From contig CM062381.1 of the NCBI GenBank assembly GCA_031310005.1, positions 62,001-126,000 of the forward strand: a stretch of 64,000 nucleotides of DNA. Reading direction: 5' to 3'. Below are positions 22,943 to 35,252 of this stretch, one piece after another (positions within the stretch are counted from its first letter, which is position 1; the number at the start of each line of letters is the position of its first letter). Made by a program: the position numbers and the translations under genes. The notes under the pieces were generated by a model. It was not told where the DNA came from. It saw only the letters and a list, made by a program, of their open reading frames with translations, and ran no database searches. This DNA comes from Dactylellina haptotyla. Its lineage: Eukaryota; Ascomycota; Orbiliomycetes; Orbiliales; Orbiliaceae.

Positions 22943-25900
22943 TTTGTTTTAACTGTTATTTGATTTCTTTTGCTCTCTGGGTTTGCAGCAAGCAGACTCT
23001 GGAGCGCGCAATGCTATTTATACATTCCGTGTTTCTAATTTTCTCAGCCCGCATGAAAGTTTGCGCTCGATACGTAAAAAATATGGAGCCGAAGTAAGTT
23101 TGTGCAAAATGCGTTCTGTGCACCACAAACTCAGCCATGTGATTTCTTAGTAAGATGTGGATCTAAGTTGGTACATGTATGTATCTTTCTTAAGGAGAAG
23201 CAAATAAAAGGGGATCTCCGTGCCGTGTTTTAAACTAGCCAAGAAGGCGATAATCTTGGCCATCGAGCAAGAATGGTGAAAAGCTGCAATAACAAAGGTT
23301 TTATTTCATCAGGCTTTCCATTCATTTCCACACCGTTCTGGTTTGGAAAATAATTGTTCGATACCTTACCATTGCGCATCCTTTCTAATAATTTTTGTTC
23401 TTGAAAATGCTCTCACGTTATAGATGCAAAACGGTTCTGAATACTAGATATTCTGTTGCCAGGATGGTTAGATTGTAAGATATAGGCCATTAGGTAATGC
23501 TATGTGGAACTGGACGAGCATCAACCACTCGAGAGTTACTGGCTGATTGGAAAGGGATCACCGTACTTAGCTCGCGCCGCAATAGCTCAAACTCAAAAGT
23601 TTTTATCAAACAGAATCCCACCAATTTTCACCGAATCCCACCCCTGCACATTAACCCGTGAAGCAAACGCAACAAATCATACAATTCTACAGCGACGGTC
23701 CCTCGCGAACGATCACTATCACAACAATCCGCCCCCACGAGCCGTATTCGAATGGTGGCGGCAGCGGCGCTAGTACACATATAATGTATAGCAAAGATCG
23801 ACTCTATATATAATTGCGATACTACTTAAGTAAGTATGTATGTATTCCTTATCAAAATGCTGGACTCTCTACGGCTGCAAATGTTTGGCACCCTGCATCT
23901 TTCTCAACTACACCCCCAAAGCATCATGCAAATCGAACTATGTGAATGCGGGCTGAAATTCGTTTAAGCCGATCCGTGAGTATCTGGTTCTAACTTGACT
24001 TTTCCATAGTTGGGTAAATCCGCGCCAATCTTCCTATCTTGCCGCCCTAATGACGCTCGCCAGAAGTTCTACCAGGCCTCAACTGTTTTCCGTCGCCAAT
24101 TTGTGCCCATACTCCAGCATGCAGTTAAACTAGGCATAACCGGGTTAGGCTTTTACAAGTTCTATTTGAAGCTACTTAAACTTTAGTGGTCACCAAACTC
24201 AAAAATATTTTTGTCACATGGTTCTTTTAGTCTCATTCAAGGTACAAACAACCTTTGGCTGGATGAGCTTGCTCCTTTTGGAAATTTACACCTGTGTAGT
24301 TGTCAAATCTTGTGGCCTGATCTTAATATTCCGCGAGCGGATTAGGTATCAAAAAGCGCTCAGACCGTGTGGCCGTTGGGGTCAAACTGGCTGACAAGCT
24401 ACCTGACAGGCAATCTGCCGGACGCAAAGCAACTCTTGGGTTGGGTCTTTTACGCCTAGTTCGTGCAGTAGCCGGAACTCTAAAATCCCCTTGAGACTCC
24501 AAATATGAACCTAGAATATTAGGCCTGGAAACAATGAAGCTTACTTGAGAAGTCCTAGTCCCTTTGCTGGGGACGTGTGTGTTGTGCCATGTCGATTATG
24601 TGTGGTGCATAGATAAGTTAGTCGTAGCTCCCAACGCAACGACGGGTCGGCTCACAGCTTCTCTGCACCTGATTGAACCGAGATGTGCTAAAATCAATTT
24701 CTTATCGTACTGGAAGATGAGCTAGCCTTCAAAAGAAAAGCAGAAACATAAAATGATCGTTTCAAAATTCTGAGCGAATTAATCGCTATATAACAAAACG
24801 ATGTTATACTTACATGGTTGTATGTTATTCAATACACGCTGTTGATGTACTCACCAGTAGGTCTGATATTTAGTTACTGAAGCATTCCATATTCTATATA
24901 TCTTCGCTGTTGGGAAGCTTCATATAAGATATGAAATCCACATAGGACTTTTACACCGCTACTGAATGGATCATTATGCTAATGAACAACCATAAAAATG
25001 GCGTCCAAGAAGAGGATTTTTGTCATCTTCTTTTCGGACCACACACATTTTCACTAGTTGGCTTATTGGAGCTTAGCTTCGTAGCTGAACTTCGCAACTG
25101 AATGTCACTGAACAATGCAATAAATATTACTCTATTTTATAAACCTCTTTATTATGAGTGGACTCCCATGATCATTGGCCGTTCCCCCCACAAGTTCCAT
25201 CTTTGGCTGAGACAAGAATATCATATTGGAGCTTGAGGGCTGATGCAGAAGAAGTGCATCTGAATATGCAGAAACCTCATCTAAGCTAGCCCACTTCCTT
25301 ATATGGCATGGCGTTCTTGGGCTTGAATTGCACATGTATGGGGGTTTCCGCTTTTCCAACCAATATAGCTCCAGAAGTATAAGATGAAACCGCATCTCTC
25401 CGATTTGTGGTTCCGCGAAGCTTATTGAAGGATTATCCCACGTGCCAAAGTCTGAAGTGAAAAGACTAAAGTAGCATGATCGTGCACCTAGTTTTGTGGG
25501 GCGAGTCATGGAAAGGGTGTATAATTTTCGATCCCCCACCCTCTTAGTTCTATTGAAACTATTCTTGGCACATTTGTGGGTTTATAAACTTTTGACGGTT
25601 TTGATAAACTAGCAGGAGACTAATGCCTCAGTGTACCAACACCACCATCAGCGTGCCTTCCTGGTCTGGATGGGTGGAGGTTGGTTTGGAAGGTCGTCCA
25701 GAATATAAAAAAATAGTGTTAACAAATTATGACATTCGGGTGCGCCCGGCTGAATTTGGCCTTCCATCCCGCCGTTTAAGAACTTCATACTTATAAAAAC
25801 TTTCTGCCAAACTGCCATTTTGGGCAAAAATGCGCAATTTTATCTCATGAACTACATCTAGTGAGCTCTATCTAGCGTATCCTAGCGATCATTTGGGACG

Positions 25901-28273
25901 GGCGACCTATTTTCGTCCAGATCTATAAAACGCTTTGGTGAAATCAATCATAACCGCTCGGATGCTAGCTGTTTTGATGGTGTGATCGGGCGGGATGCCT
26001 TGCGAATTGTGAGAAGTGATCGTCAAATAGTCAGATAAACGAGATGGATTCGTACTTAGAATCTCTTCTTTCTAGTGGTCACCTCCTTCATCTATCAACA
26101 AAGAGAATAGTGCAGATTTTCGCGCTTCGCGATGCGACACAACTTTCCTAGACCGTCTTTAGGTGGGTCTGACACATTATCATCTTTATCGCATTCTTCA
26201 AAGAATTTGAACTTTATTAGTAAGTTTTCGCGCTCCATGAGACGTTAGTAAAATCTCTTTTCTTTATTTTGGCTTTTGCGATGACGCTTAGCCTAACTTT
26301 CCATTTAGCAAGATGATTTTTTACACATTAGGTTCGTTCATACTATATTTTTGTGCTGGAAGGACATCATAACCCAATATAGTAATATTAATCACTATTA
26401 CAGCTATCAATATGGTTGTGATGACACACTTATATTGTGTTTATGAATATATATATATAGGCACTTTGATTCTTTTGAACGAAAAGTGCCCTTTTTCTTT
26501 GAGATTTATTTCTATGTCTTAGCCACTGGTAGACGACGACCTAGGTAAATATAAAAGTGCGTTGAAACAGCCTAATGAAGAAATGGGTCAAAGGGAGATA
26601 ATTCATTCTTATATTTTTTTAGAACTTTCTTCACTGAATGAACACTCTCTCAAAAGCGTTTGAGTTCTAGTACCATTATAATTAAGAAACTCGAGAACTT
26701 CTTACTCTCTACGCCCGCCAGACTTTTGCAATTTAGTCCGAGATGCTTTTGAAATTCAGTCCGAGTCACTTTTAAAATCCCGAATCACCCAAATACAAAA
26801 GAGTCCGATCAAGCCGTCTTATTGTCTTCCTAGTTTTTCAAGAGAAAGGTTTTCTTTAGGTAAGTCGCTTCCGAGTCAATTTTCCACCGTTCTCCTATCA
26901 TTTCCGAACCTTGGCTCAGCAGTGCGAAGAATTGCATTCCTCTACTTCGGCGTTTTGTGGGGATTTTTGATAAAGATAGCTCGGCACTTTGAGATTCGGT
27001 GTTTCCTTGTGTTGTGGCTCACCTCGAACCAAAGCAAACAACACAGGTCGTGGCTTTCAAGATTCCGGACCAATCAAATGCAATGCCCAATCTTGTATTG
27101 ACCGTGGAACTCAGTCGCCTAGCCGTGCCCTCGCAATCTGTAGTTACTATATAGGTGTCTACTTCCGATTACGGTTGCCCATAATTTCAACAATGAGGCT
27201 AGATAATATATAATATATTGAGTAAATTATTAGAAAATAATGGCTTTAAATACTCTGGATTCTGATTTGGGATCGCCCTAGATGATATTTGTTTATCATA
27301 TAATGTATTGGTTAGTAGTCAGGTAGTCAGACAGGTAGCTGACTGGGTAAGTGGCTCGTTATAAAGGTAATGTAATAGTGTATTATGCCTGGTCAGCTCT
27401 TATGGCTCTGCGTGATAGGCTTACCTGCTGCGTTTTTAGTTGACTGGCTTACTGACTGCCATTGGAGCTAGGCAAAGCACCTATAATATCATTCATCCAG
27501 CAGTTAACTGTTGTAGGCAGGCTGTGCGTATGGAGTCACGTCTACGAAGGTACCGTGTGATATCAGGAAAGAATGATGATCTACTATTGCTACTGTCTGT
27601 TATTATTTTATCTATTTGGTTTCTTTGTTCTCTCTGCCGGCCACGTGAATCGTGTGTTGCCAGTTGGTGATGAAGCAACTAGGCTGCTGCTACCACAGAA
27701 TTAACCAGTATAATGGATTATAAGTAATTATACATCAAAGCAGCCCAAAATCAACATCTAAACTATTTGACATTGTTATATTTTAATTATTTACTTAGTA
27801 TATATATTGATACCTAGCCTGTTAGTCGAGATATGGGGGCTTCATGCTATAATATGTTTGCTATAGGTGTTCTGTTTTCAAAATTCAAATTACTTAGTTA
27901 GTTAGTGTGCAATCAAGATATCAATTGAATTGTTCAAAAGAATAAAACTGAAACACGTTAACACCTGGGACCAGTGTAGCAAGGTATAAGTAAGGTAATC
28001 GATGTGGAAGTGAGACGGTCGCAAATTTGAAAATTAAACAATCAATAATAGAAAAGAACAAAAATTATGTTAATTTTATACTGGGTCTAATCAGACTCAA
28101 ATTGCTGGATTTTGAGCTGATCGTACGAAATATATGATAAAGCTTTTTGAATAACTCCCCGTACTGAGACTAAGGGGTAAGTTGTTTTGTAAATACACTC
28201 AATCCTGTCGCTCCGCATCTATTTAATTGTATCTCTTAGCTAGCATTATGCTCGCAGGAATCTCATATTCCAT
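22943..28273. other. 5.3-kb gene-poor stretch
   Basis: No gene is supported on either strand. The longest frames (for example 25132-25509 minus, 23504-23773 plus) lack ATG starts at their reported ends or any recognisable motif. The stretch is AT-rich and includes a short AT dinucleotide run near 26448 and an LTR-like repeat copy (27509-27707). It splits the cluster into a PKS/regulator part and a tailoring part. Confidence 0.55.
27509..27707. repeat. Diverged interspersed repeat, possible solo LTR fossil
   Basis: A segment of about 200 bases starts TGTTGTAGGCAGGCTG and ends near CCACAGAATTAACC. It is related to the segment at 48149-48358: both share GAGGCAGGCTG-like starts, a T-rich centre with TTCTTTGTTCTC, a GCCACGTGA block, and a GCTGCTNCC end. 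Size and TG start suggest an old isolated LTR; no internal coding part is seen, and the family is unknown. Confidence 0.4.
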
Positions 28274-29149
28274 TTATACCAACGGTTCATCGATCCCCTC
28301 CAGCAGTTTGTGGATGGTGTCGATTGAATAATTCAAAATTTCAGGAGCCCTTCTACCGGGTACCTGGTGGCCCTCGTTGTGTACATATGAGTGTCTAAAT
28401 TTTGAATCGCATAAAAGCTCTGTAGCGGCACTTGCTTTCGAGTACATGAAATCGTTTGCAGCCCAGATGTGAGCCGTAGGTATCGATATCCGGTGTTTGC
28501 TATTGCTATCTCTTAGTTCAACAATTTCATTATTTCGAAGAGCTTCAACATCAACTGCGGCACCCGAGCAAAAGAAAATAGCGCATTTGAATGAGCTTTT
28601 CCAAGCATGCCCATTCTTAATGGCAGATAGCTCTTTAGCTAGTGCCCAAGTTGAGAATAGTGATCCACCCTGCGAAAAGGCAATGACAGCATCGTAAGGG
28701 TCCTCAGCTTGTAAGTAACCATCCAAACACTCCAGTGCTGTTAAAAAAGTGGATGCATCTTTAGGGTCGAAATATCCAAAATAATTCTCATCGTCCGAGA
28801 ACATATCCCCAAGCTCTGAGTTCTTATATTAGGCGGTGTATCTTTAGCTTATTGAAGGTAGGGTACAAACCTGGTGCCTTTGGCCAAGCCATTACTCCTT
28901 CTACGAAGTCATATTGATGTTTCCCTCGAAGCCCGGATCTTATTGCAGCTGTTGAATTCGTTAGAGCAAAACGGATTCTTAAAGGGAAGGCGATCAAAAA
29001 AAATGATTAAGGGGTTTAATTACCGGTTTGAGTTTCGAAAACCTTTTAATTTAGTTAGCAACAACCCTTACTTTCAGTTGGCAAGATTGCAATATTTTAT
29101 CACCCACATTACTATTTGTACCAAGACCATGAAGACAGAGAAATCTCAT
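28274..29149 (-). CDS. FSH-family serine hydrolase (LovG-like group)
   Basis: The main exon is 28815-28274 and an upstream exon ends at 28871 on the minus strand, joined across a 55-base intron to read DFVEGVMAWPKAPELGDMF. The N-terminus MRFLCLHGLGTNSN starts at 29149, but the junction between it and the middle exon (region about 28960-29110) could not be fixed. The fold is alpha/beta hydrolase: the nucleophile elbow is AFSQGG, the acid lies in IWAAND, and the base in HNEGHQVPG, completing a Ser-Asp-His triad. The first Gly of the usual GFSQG elbow is Ala. Fungal FSH proteins in HR-PKS clusters, such as LovG, act as free-standing thioesterases that release the chain. The PKS here has no release domain, so this role is likely but inferred. 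Confidence 0.78.
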
Positions 29150-30439
29150 TTGGCACTCAAATTAGGAATTCAGAGTTCGTAATTTGGGGAAAATATCTTT
29201 AGCGAGATAACTCTAAAGGTTTTGGCCACTAGGAATGGAGTTTTAGGAGAAACTGTAGTACCTATACTTCGAGAAACCAAATATCACCCCTTGGGCTAAT
29301 AATGAAGAATAGAATTTCGTCGACGATATACGGGGGTCTATATCTATGCCTAAACCTTCATTTCAAGTCACTACGCATTTCCGTTATTTCGGATTTAGAA
29401 CTTCCACCTATGGTGACATTTCTAGGCTCCAACAAGTCTCACACATCAAACAATACCCATTCGGGATGTACATGTACCACTCCCGAACTCTACAGACGCT
29501 TCAATTATCCGAATGTTTCGGATTTCGGGGATTAGTTGGTTCTGCCGAGATTAGCAACACCTTGATGCATCTTTGAGCTTAGCCAGCCAAATTGAATTGC
29601 TAAAGCGAAGCATTGCCCAAGATGGTCTCCTTGGGCCAGACAACACAATAATAATATGTGAAACTTTGGGTAGAGCAATAAACAATAGAAGGGAAGGCGA
29701 TGGATATTGAAAACGTAGACCAGAAGACGACACAGACTGGCTTTATATTTTATTTAAGGGTACGTATCTGCGGCTTAATCTCTATCCGATGTGAAGAAAT
29801 CGAGTTTCTATAGCTGGGCGAAGCGATAGAGGTGCATTCGCCCTGCAGGTTCTCTCAAACCCGACGAACCATAGATATTGGACAATAAATGGGTAGATTT
29901 ATGGGCTGATATCAAGGTTCAAACTAAATTGGTTATCACTGAGAAAGAGGTCTTTGGCAGCCTCTACGCTGGTGGATGAGTGTTTGGTAACTCCTATGTC
30001 ATCAAATCGCTTGATGAAGTACTTTATATTGAAATTGGATCTAAATAATTATACCTGAATGAAATCATGCCCAATTAAGACCCCAGAAAGCCCGACGAGG
30101 GAAAATCGTTATAAATTTCTGAACTCTATTTTCACTGGTGGTCGATACATCTCTTGCATTATGGTCTGGAGCAGTTGTCTCCGAAAATACGTATCGATAT
30201 CATCACTACTCGCGAAATGGCGAATACAAATTGCAAAGGTCCGACCATCGTAAACTACTAAGCCCATAGCCGAACGGTATGCGACCGACTCAAAAGTACC
30301 GAGTGGTATTTTACACGCGTGTTGTTATCTCTCAGAGATTTCGCTCCAAGCATCCTATCCACCCTGTAATTATTTCCACCAGACCGTTACAGCTTCAACT
30401 TAGCCTCTGGCGAGAGACAACAGATCTAAATCAAAAAGA
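29150..30439. other. Intergenic between FSH hydrolase and aldo-keto reductase
   Basis: About 1.3 kb between divergent start codons, which must hold both promoters. No gene or repeat was recognised. Confidence 0.5.
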
Positions 30440-31853
30440 ATGACCGGCCCTTTCGCCATTCTACCACAAAAGTTTCTTCAGTCTATTAAGGATACAAGGG
30501 TAATTTATAAACGTCTTGGTGGTTTAATGATATCAAATCCTATAATGGGTTGCATGGGAATTAGTAATCCAGCATGGTGGAACTGGGTGCTTGATCAAGA
30601 TAAGGTTTGTTCCCTGTAAACTGATTCGAAGGTTATATTATCAACGCAAAGTCTAGGGAATTTTCGTTTGCAGGCACTCCCGCTCCTAAACGAGGCCATC
30701 GAATCTGGTATCAACACAGTACGTCTACGGCTCCAACTTCCTGAAAGGTGTTTGTCTTACAGGCTATACCATCGTCCTTGAGAAAGGACAAGATAATTGA
30801 CACATGACTAATCTGTGTAAATTAGTTTGACACAGCCAATGTGTACTCTAACGGTGCTTCTGAACGGTTAATGGGCCAAGCACTTAGAAAGTATGAAATT
30901 CCACGTCGAAAGGTAGTGCTCATGACCAAAGTTGGACGAGTGATGGCGGATGGTCATGATGAAGGGATTCCATTCATGTATAATGAGGCATCACAAAGTA
31001 AAGACCATGTTAACCAGTTTGGTAAGAGAAGTAACGCCAAGACACAACTGAAAGAGTCTTAAACTAACTGTTCAATCATATCAAAAATATCGACAGGCCT
31101 TTCCCGAAAAGGGATTTTTGAGTCTGTAGAACAGTCTTTAAGTCGTCTGGGTACATCATATATCGATGTTTTACATATTCATAGATATGATCCCTTTACA
31201 CCACCAGAAGAAACGATGAAAGCGCTCCACGATCTAGTTACTTTAGGCAAAGTTCGTTACCTTGGTGCAAGCTCTATGTGGACCTACCAACTTGCTAGTT
31301 TACAATTTATAGCCGAGAAGAACGGTTGGACTAAGTTCGTTTCTATGCAAAACCATAATAATCTTCTTTATCGAGAGGAAGAAAGAGAAATGAATAAGTT
31401 TTGTGCAGAGAACAAAATCGGCATATTGCCTGTAAGTGTAGCGATGTTTCAGAGATAGACTATTCTGATCTCCGGGATAGGTTATTACGAGGTTGACCGT
31501 CTAAATAGTGGGCCCCACTAGCATCCGGACATCTAGCGTGCTTGCCTAAAGAGTACGGATCATCTGCTAGAACAGCAGATAACTCGAATAACCCTCGGTT
31601 TTCTTACGGGCAAAGTGCAGACGATATAGAAATAATAAACAGAGTTGCAACACTCGCAGCGGAGAAAAATTGGACTATGACAGATGTTAGTCTATCATGG
31701 CTGAATAAACGTTGTACTTCTCCTATAATAGGTATATCAAGTCTAAAGAGGTTGGAGGCTGCTATTTCAGCACGAGGAAAAGTCTTAAGTGAGGCTGAAG
31801 AAGCGTATCTTGAGGAACCCTATATTCCGAAAGCAATTGAGGGCCATTTTTAA
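30440..31853 (+). CDS. Aldo-keto reductase
   Basis: Five exons (30440-30604, 30674-30718, 30826-31021, 31097-31431, 31509-31853) with introns of 69, 107, 75 and 77 bases give 361 aa. The catalytic tetrad is visible: Asp72 and Tyr77 in [10 protein letters not shown], Lys105 in VVLMTKVGR, and His164 in VLHIHRYDP. Later marks include [31 protein letters not shown] and the spliced [11 protein letters not shown]. The layout matches the fungal aryl-alcohol/versiconal-type group of NADPH-dependent AKRs. It should reduce an aldehyde or ketone in the cytosol. Location in the cluster suggests it acts on a PKS-derived carbonyl. The neighbouring FSH gene is divergent, so the two may share regulation. Confidence 0.88.
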
Positions 31854-33026
31854 GCTATTAGAAGGTTAATTCAGTGCCTATTCTTCTTTACCTCCGTCGA
31901 AAGAAGGCAGTCGGTTGCAGAATCCTCTTGAAGATCGATTTTTCGTTTGTGCGAAAGCTGCGGTGCAAATACCATGATACCGCAGCTACCATAACGCTAA
32001 CCATAAGAGCTTTAATATGTATTTAGGAGTTTTGGAGGTGCGAAGCACCCTCCGGTCAACACCTCTCTAGCATCGACAAATCATCGTGTGACATGCTAAT
32101 AGCTAGGCACTGGATCATTTTAACGGCTTTAATAAGTATTTTCTGCTTTACCCCCATAAACTCGCGCTGTAAAATATCACGACGACATGGTCTCGCCGTA
32201 TGGCTAGTCACAACCATGATACTACGCTTCTCCGAGTCAAACGCAAAGGTAAGTGTAGTTGGCATTCTTGTAAATAGCTTCATTATTGGAACTCGGGTGT
32301 AAATCGGAAGAATACGTGGAGTATAATGATCGCACGTTTGGGTCGCGAAACATAATTTCATCTTGCTTATAAAATAAGCAGATTAAGTTGATTCAACAGA
32401 AAAAAGGACCGCCACTGGCCAGAGTGCTCATTCTTCAGGAACTAGAACAAGCCACATCTAAGCTGTATATGTACTTACATTTGTATTGTTATTAGGTCAA
32501 CACAGTCTCTAAAATTGAGGTACAGGAGTTGTTGGTCTACGAACGTTGTTCTCCAGCAAGCCTCTGCTGTCAAACACGGATTAGTTCTATGTTCGGCTCT
32601 CAATCGAGATACTTGGATCTTCGATCAGGAAGCAAGTATACTGAGAGATACTTTGTTTGTTGAGCGCTATCTTTTCCTTCTACTTCCATGCTTTCGTCTC
32701 AATTGTTCATCTATTCATATATCACAAGATATGTGCTTTCAGATATGAATGGTAGAGGCTAGGAACGAGTCCACGTCCCAAGGAATTTTATTTATCAGAT
32801 ATTCGAAAATATGTGAAATGCGGCCAATATTTCTGAAAAAGGCCAAGTAACTGATGTGGCAATATTTCTACGATGTTTGTTTAAGACCATGTTCCATGAC
32901 CTCAGTTACGAGGTTCTTAGAGATAATGGCTTTACGGGATACACCAAATTGGCTATTTAGTAGTCTTGAGTAATTTTTAGTAAATTTATAGATTTCTTGA
33001 TAATGTAGCTCCTTTATTTACAAAAG
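31854..33026. other. Intergenic, no gene seen
   Basis: About 1.2 kb between convergent genes. Overlapping complementary frames near 32056-32361 have no recognisable features. Confidence 0.55.
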
Positions 33027-33944
33027 CTACTTCCCTACTTCACAACTATCAACTACTTCCAACCTTCTAGTATATGAATCATCCGTGGCCGGGATTGATG
33101 CTTCTGGATCTTCTTCTGCATTTTGAGACCTGATAAGATTGTACAAAAGTTGCGTGTCCATGTTTAACTCTGTGCAAAAAGCAAAGCCGGCGACCCAGAA
33201 GGTCCAGGCACCGTTCCAAGCAAGAGGCCCCGAGTGGAAAGCATGAACAACAACCGTTGGCACATATAATAACGGAAAGAGAAAGTTTACGAAAGCCATA
33301 TATTTTGGAATGAGGGGTTTCGGTCGATTATCGATGATGATAGCGTAGGCGAAAGCCATATTTTGCACAAAGAATGATGGCCACGGCATTGTAATGGATA
33401 ACCAAAACAACTCATTCAATGCTTGAGTGATCTCTGGGGGCCGGTCTAGACGGAATGCTGCTGTGCCTAGAAAGACCCCAGGCATCATAAAACCGAACAC
33501 ACTACCGGCGCCACCAGCTAGCTGTAAAGCGCTGACAAAGTAGGGTACGTTTGGAATTCGACGAATTTGAGACGAGACTAAGACAGTGTAAGGAAGATAG
33601 AACAATCCTGAAATCATCAATAACGCCGCCCCGCCCATGATGCCTTTCTCGTGGTCTTTGTAGTGTTTCACCGTTCGCTCAGCATCCCACCATGGCCTCG
33701 GTGGGGGCAAGAAGCCAGAGGCTATCATGCATAGGAAAAAACAAAGTCCACTAAGTGCTCCTGAAAATGCACTGAAATATTGAACATTTTTGAACGATAA
33801 TGCACGGGATTGGCCTAAGCGTGCGAGGTGGTGTTCAAAGAACGCTTCCATAGTGGAAAAAAGGGAGGTGTGAGGTTTAGCAGGTGGTAGCACGACTGTG
33901 CTAGGTCTTTCCGGGTGGGTGAGATACGGCAGCATGAAGTACAA
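33027..33944 (-). CDS. Multi-pass membrane protein of unknown function
   Basis: A single open frame of 305 codons. Starts are possible at 33944 or at the internal Met at 33851 (MEAFFEHHLARLG), and the latter is better placed before the first membrane segment. About six hydrophobic segments can be seen, roughly at residues 57-80, 101-122, 135-165, 178-204, 215-238 and 246-262. They include LSGLCFFLCMIASGFLPPP, MMPGVFLGTAAFRLDRPPE and FFVQNMAFAYAIII. It is too short for an MFS transporter and has no ABC or P450 features. The C-terminus is polar and acidic (EEDPEASIPATDD). Its place among biosynthetic genes suggests a role in the pathway or product handling, but this is only positional. Confidence 0.7.
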   Translation of the reverse strand: MYFMLPYLTHPERPSTVVLPPAKPHTSLFSTMEAFFEHHLARLGQSRALSFKNVQYFSAFSGALSGLCFFLCMIASGFLPPPRPWWDAERTVKHYKDHEKGIMGGAALLMISGLFYLPYTVLVSSQIRRIPNVPYFVSALQLAGGAGSVFGFMMPGVFLGTAAFRLDRPPEITQALNELFWLSITMPWPSFFVQNMAFAYAIIIDNRPKPLIPKYMAFVNFLFPLLYVPTVVVHAFHSGPLAWNGAWTFWVAGFAFCTELNMDTQLLYNLIRSQNAEEDPEASIPATDDSYTRRLEVVDSCEVGK

Positions 33945-35252
33945 TTTAAAATTGTATGGCGAATCAAAATGTATTGGTCTGATGGTTCAAAGAAATAGTA
34001 ACTGGAGGAAAAGCCCCGCTGATTATATATCGCTTTTCGGAACCTATCTTGCCAGGTTCTCAAAACATGGGGTTCGATTTTCTAAATTGGCCGATATATC
34101 GATAGCGATGCATACCCCTAATTTTGAGATCACATTTATCCTTCAGGTATCCTCCTGAGGCTTTCGCCAACCTCGGTCCGTGGATGATTGCCTAAGCTTG
34201 CTTTAGGCATTAGTTAAAAAAGAAATGAAATGAAAATAAAAAAACATACACCGAATAAATCACAGATATCAATTTTTGAAAGAACCGGCGTCCAACTAAC
34301 TCCGCCCGGAGATCCGACAAAAAGTCCGAATATTTGACCGAAACGCATGCCGCATATTGAATCGGTATTCGTGCAGGCGTCGAAGTAACAACTCATAGCG
34401 CGTGACAAACACAGGAGCGAAAAAATCAACACAACCCGAGCGCTACAGTGGCCTAAAGAATGAAATAATTCGTAATACTGGTAATTAATTAAGAGGCGAG
34501 CTGAATACGAGAACTCCAATTGCTCTATGCCACAGTTTTAAGGATATATCGAATAGGTTCGCATTGAACGGCGATGTTCTTTTGGTGTTTTCATGCGACT
34601 TCGAAGCAAGATAGCACGTGACCAATTCTATACAAACTAAACTATGCGTGTACGAAGCTCCTCCTCTTCACACTATCACTATTCCTACTATTATAATTCT
34701 ACTAGCATTGGTAGTATACCATCTTTGGCAACTTAAAACGGAATTGAAGGTCTAATACTACCACAATGGTATCATGTTAGCCTAAAACCCCATCAATCAT
34801 TATTCTAAAGGCTACTAAAGGGGCTGGAACTAGGGGTGGCAGTATGGAATTTACAGCTAAGACCCAGTTATTACTCAGCATCCAATGGTCGTAAGCACCA
34901 AAAAAACTGATACTGCTGTTCTCCTAGCTGTTCCGGGTATGCATGTCGTTGATTGCTGTATTCTATTAACAATTTGTGATATAAGTATTGGTTGAAATAC
35001 AATATCGCATGCTTTAGGTAATTATTAAAGAATCTGTAGATATCATTATATGACCTACACAATGATGGCTTAGAGTAGCCTTAGAAGTTCCCGTTATATC
35101 TTTTCACGTATATGAGTTACTTAGAGTTTCTCATAGCTTCCAGGTCTCTTTATCCATGCGTTTTGACCCTAGTTGTCAGATGAGATCTCAAGCTGAAAGC
35201 TAAATGTATTTGGTATTGATTTATTATATGGTTACTGTACTCTAAAGTAGGA
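33945..35252. other. Intergenic, no gene seen
   Basis: About 1.3 kb of AT-rich DNA. Minus-strand frames at 34214-34519 and 34871-35062 have no family signature. The 5' end of the membrane-protein gene and the 3' end of the P450 gene flank it. Confidence 0.5.

Noticed and set aside
23504-23773. An 89-codon frame after the regulator gene
   Set aside because: It begins at GTG, not ATG, has no family features, and is slightly GC-rich by chance.
25132-25509. A minus-strand frame of about 125 codons in the gene-poor gap
   Set aside because: No known motif, no neighbouring exons in frame, and composition like the surrounding non-coding DNA.
34680-35070. Possible transposon fragment upstream of the P450 3' end
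   Set aside because: The short frame (63 codons) resembles no recognised element protein and no terminal repeats were found.
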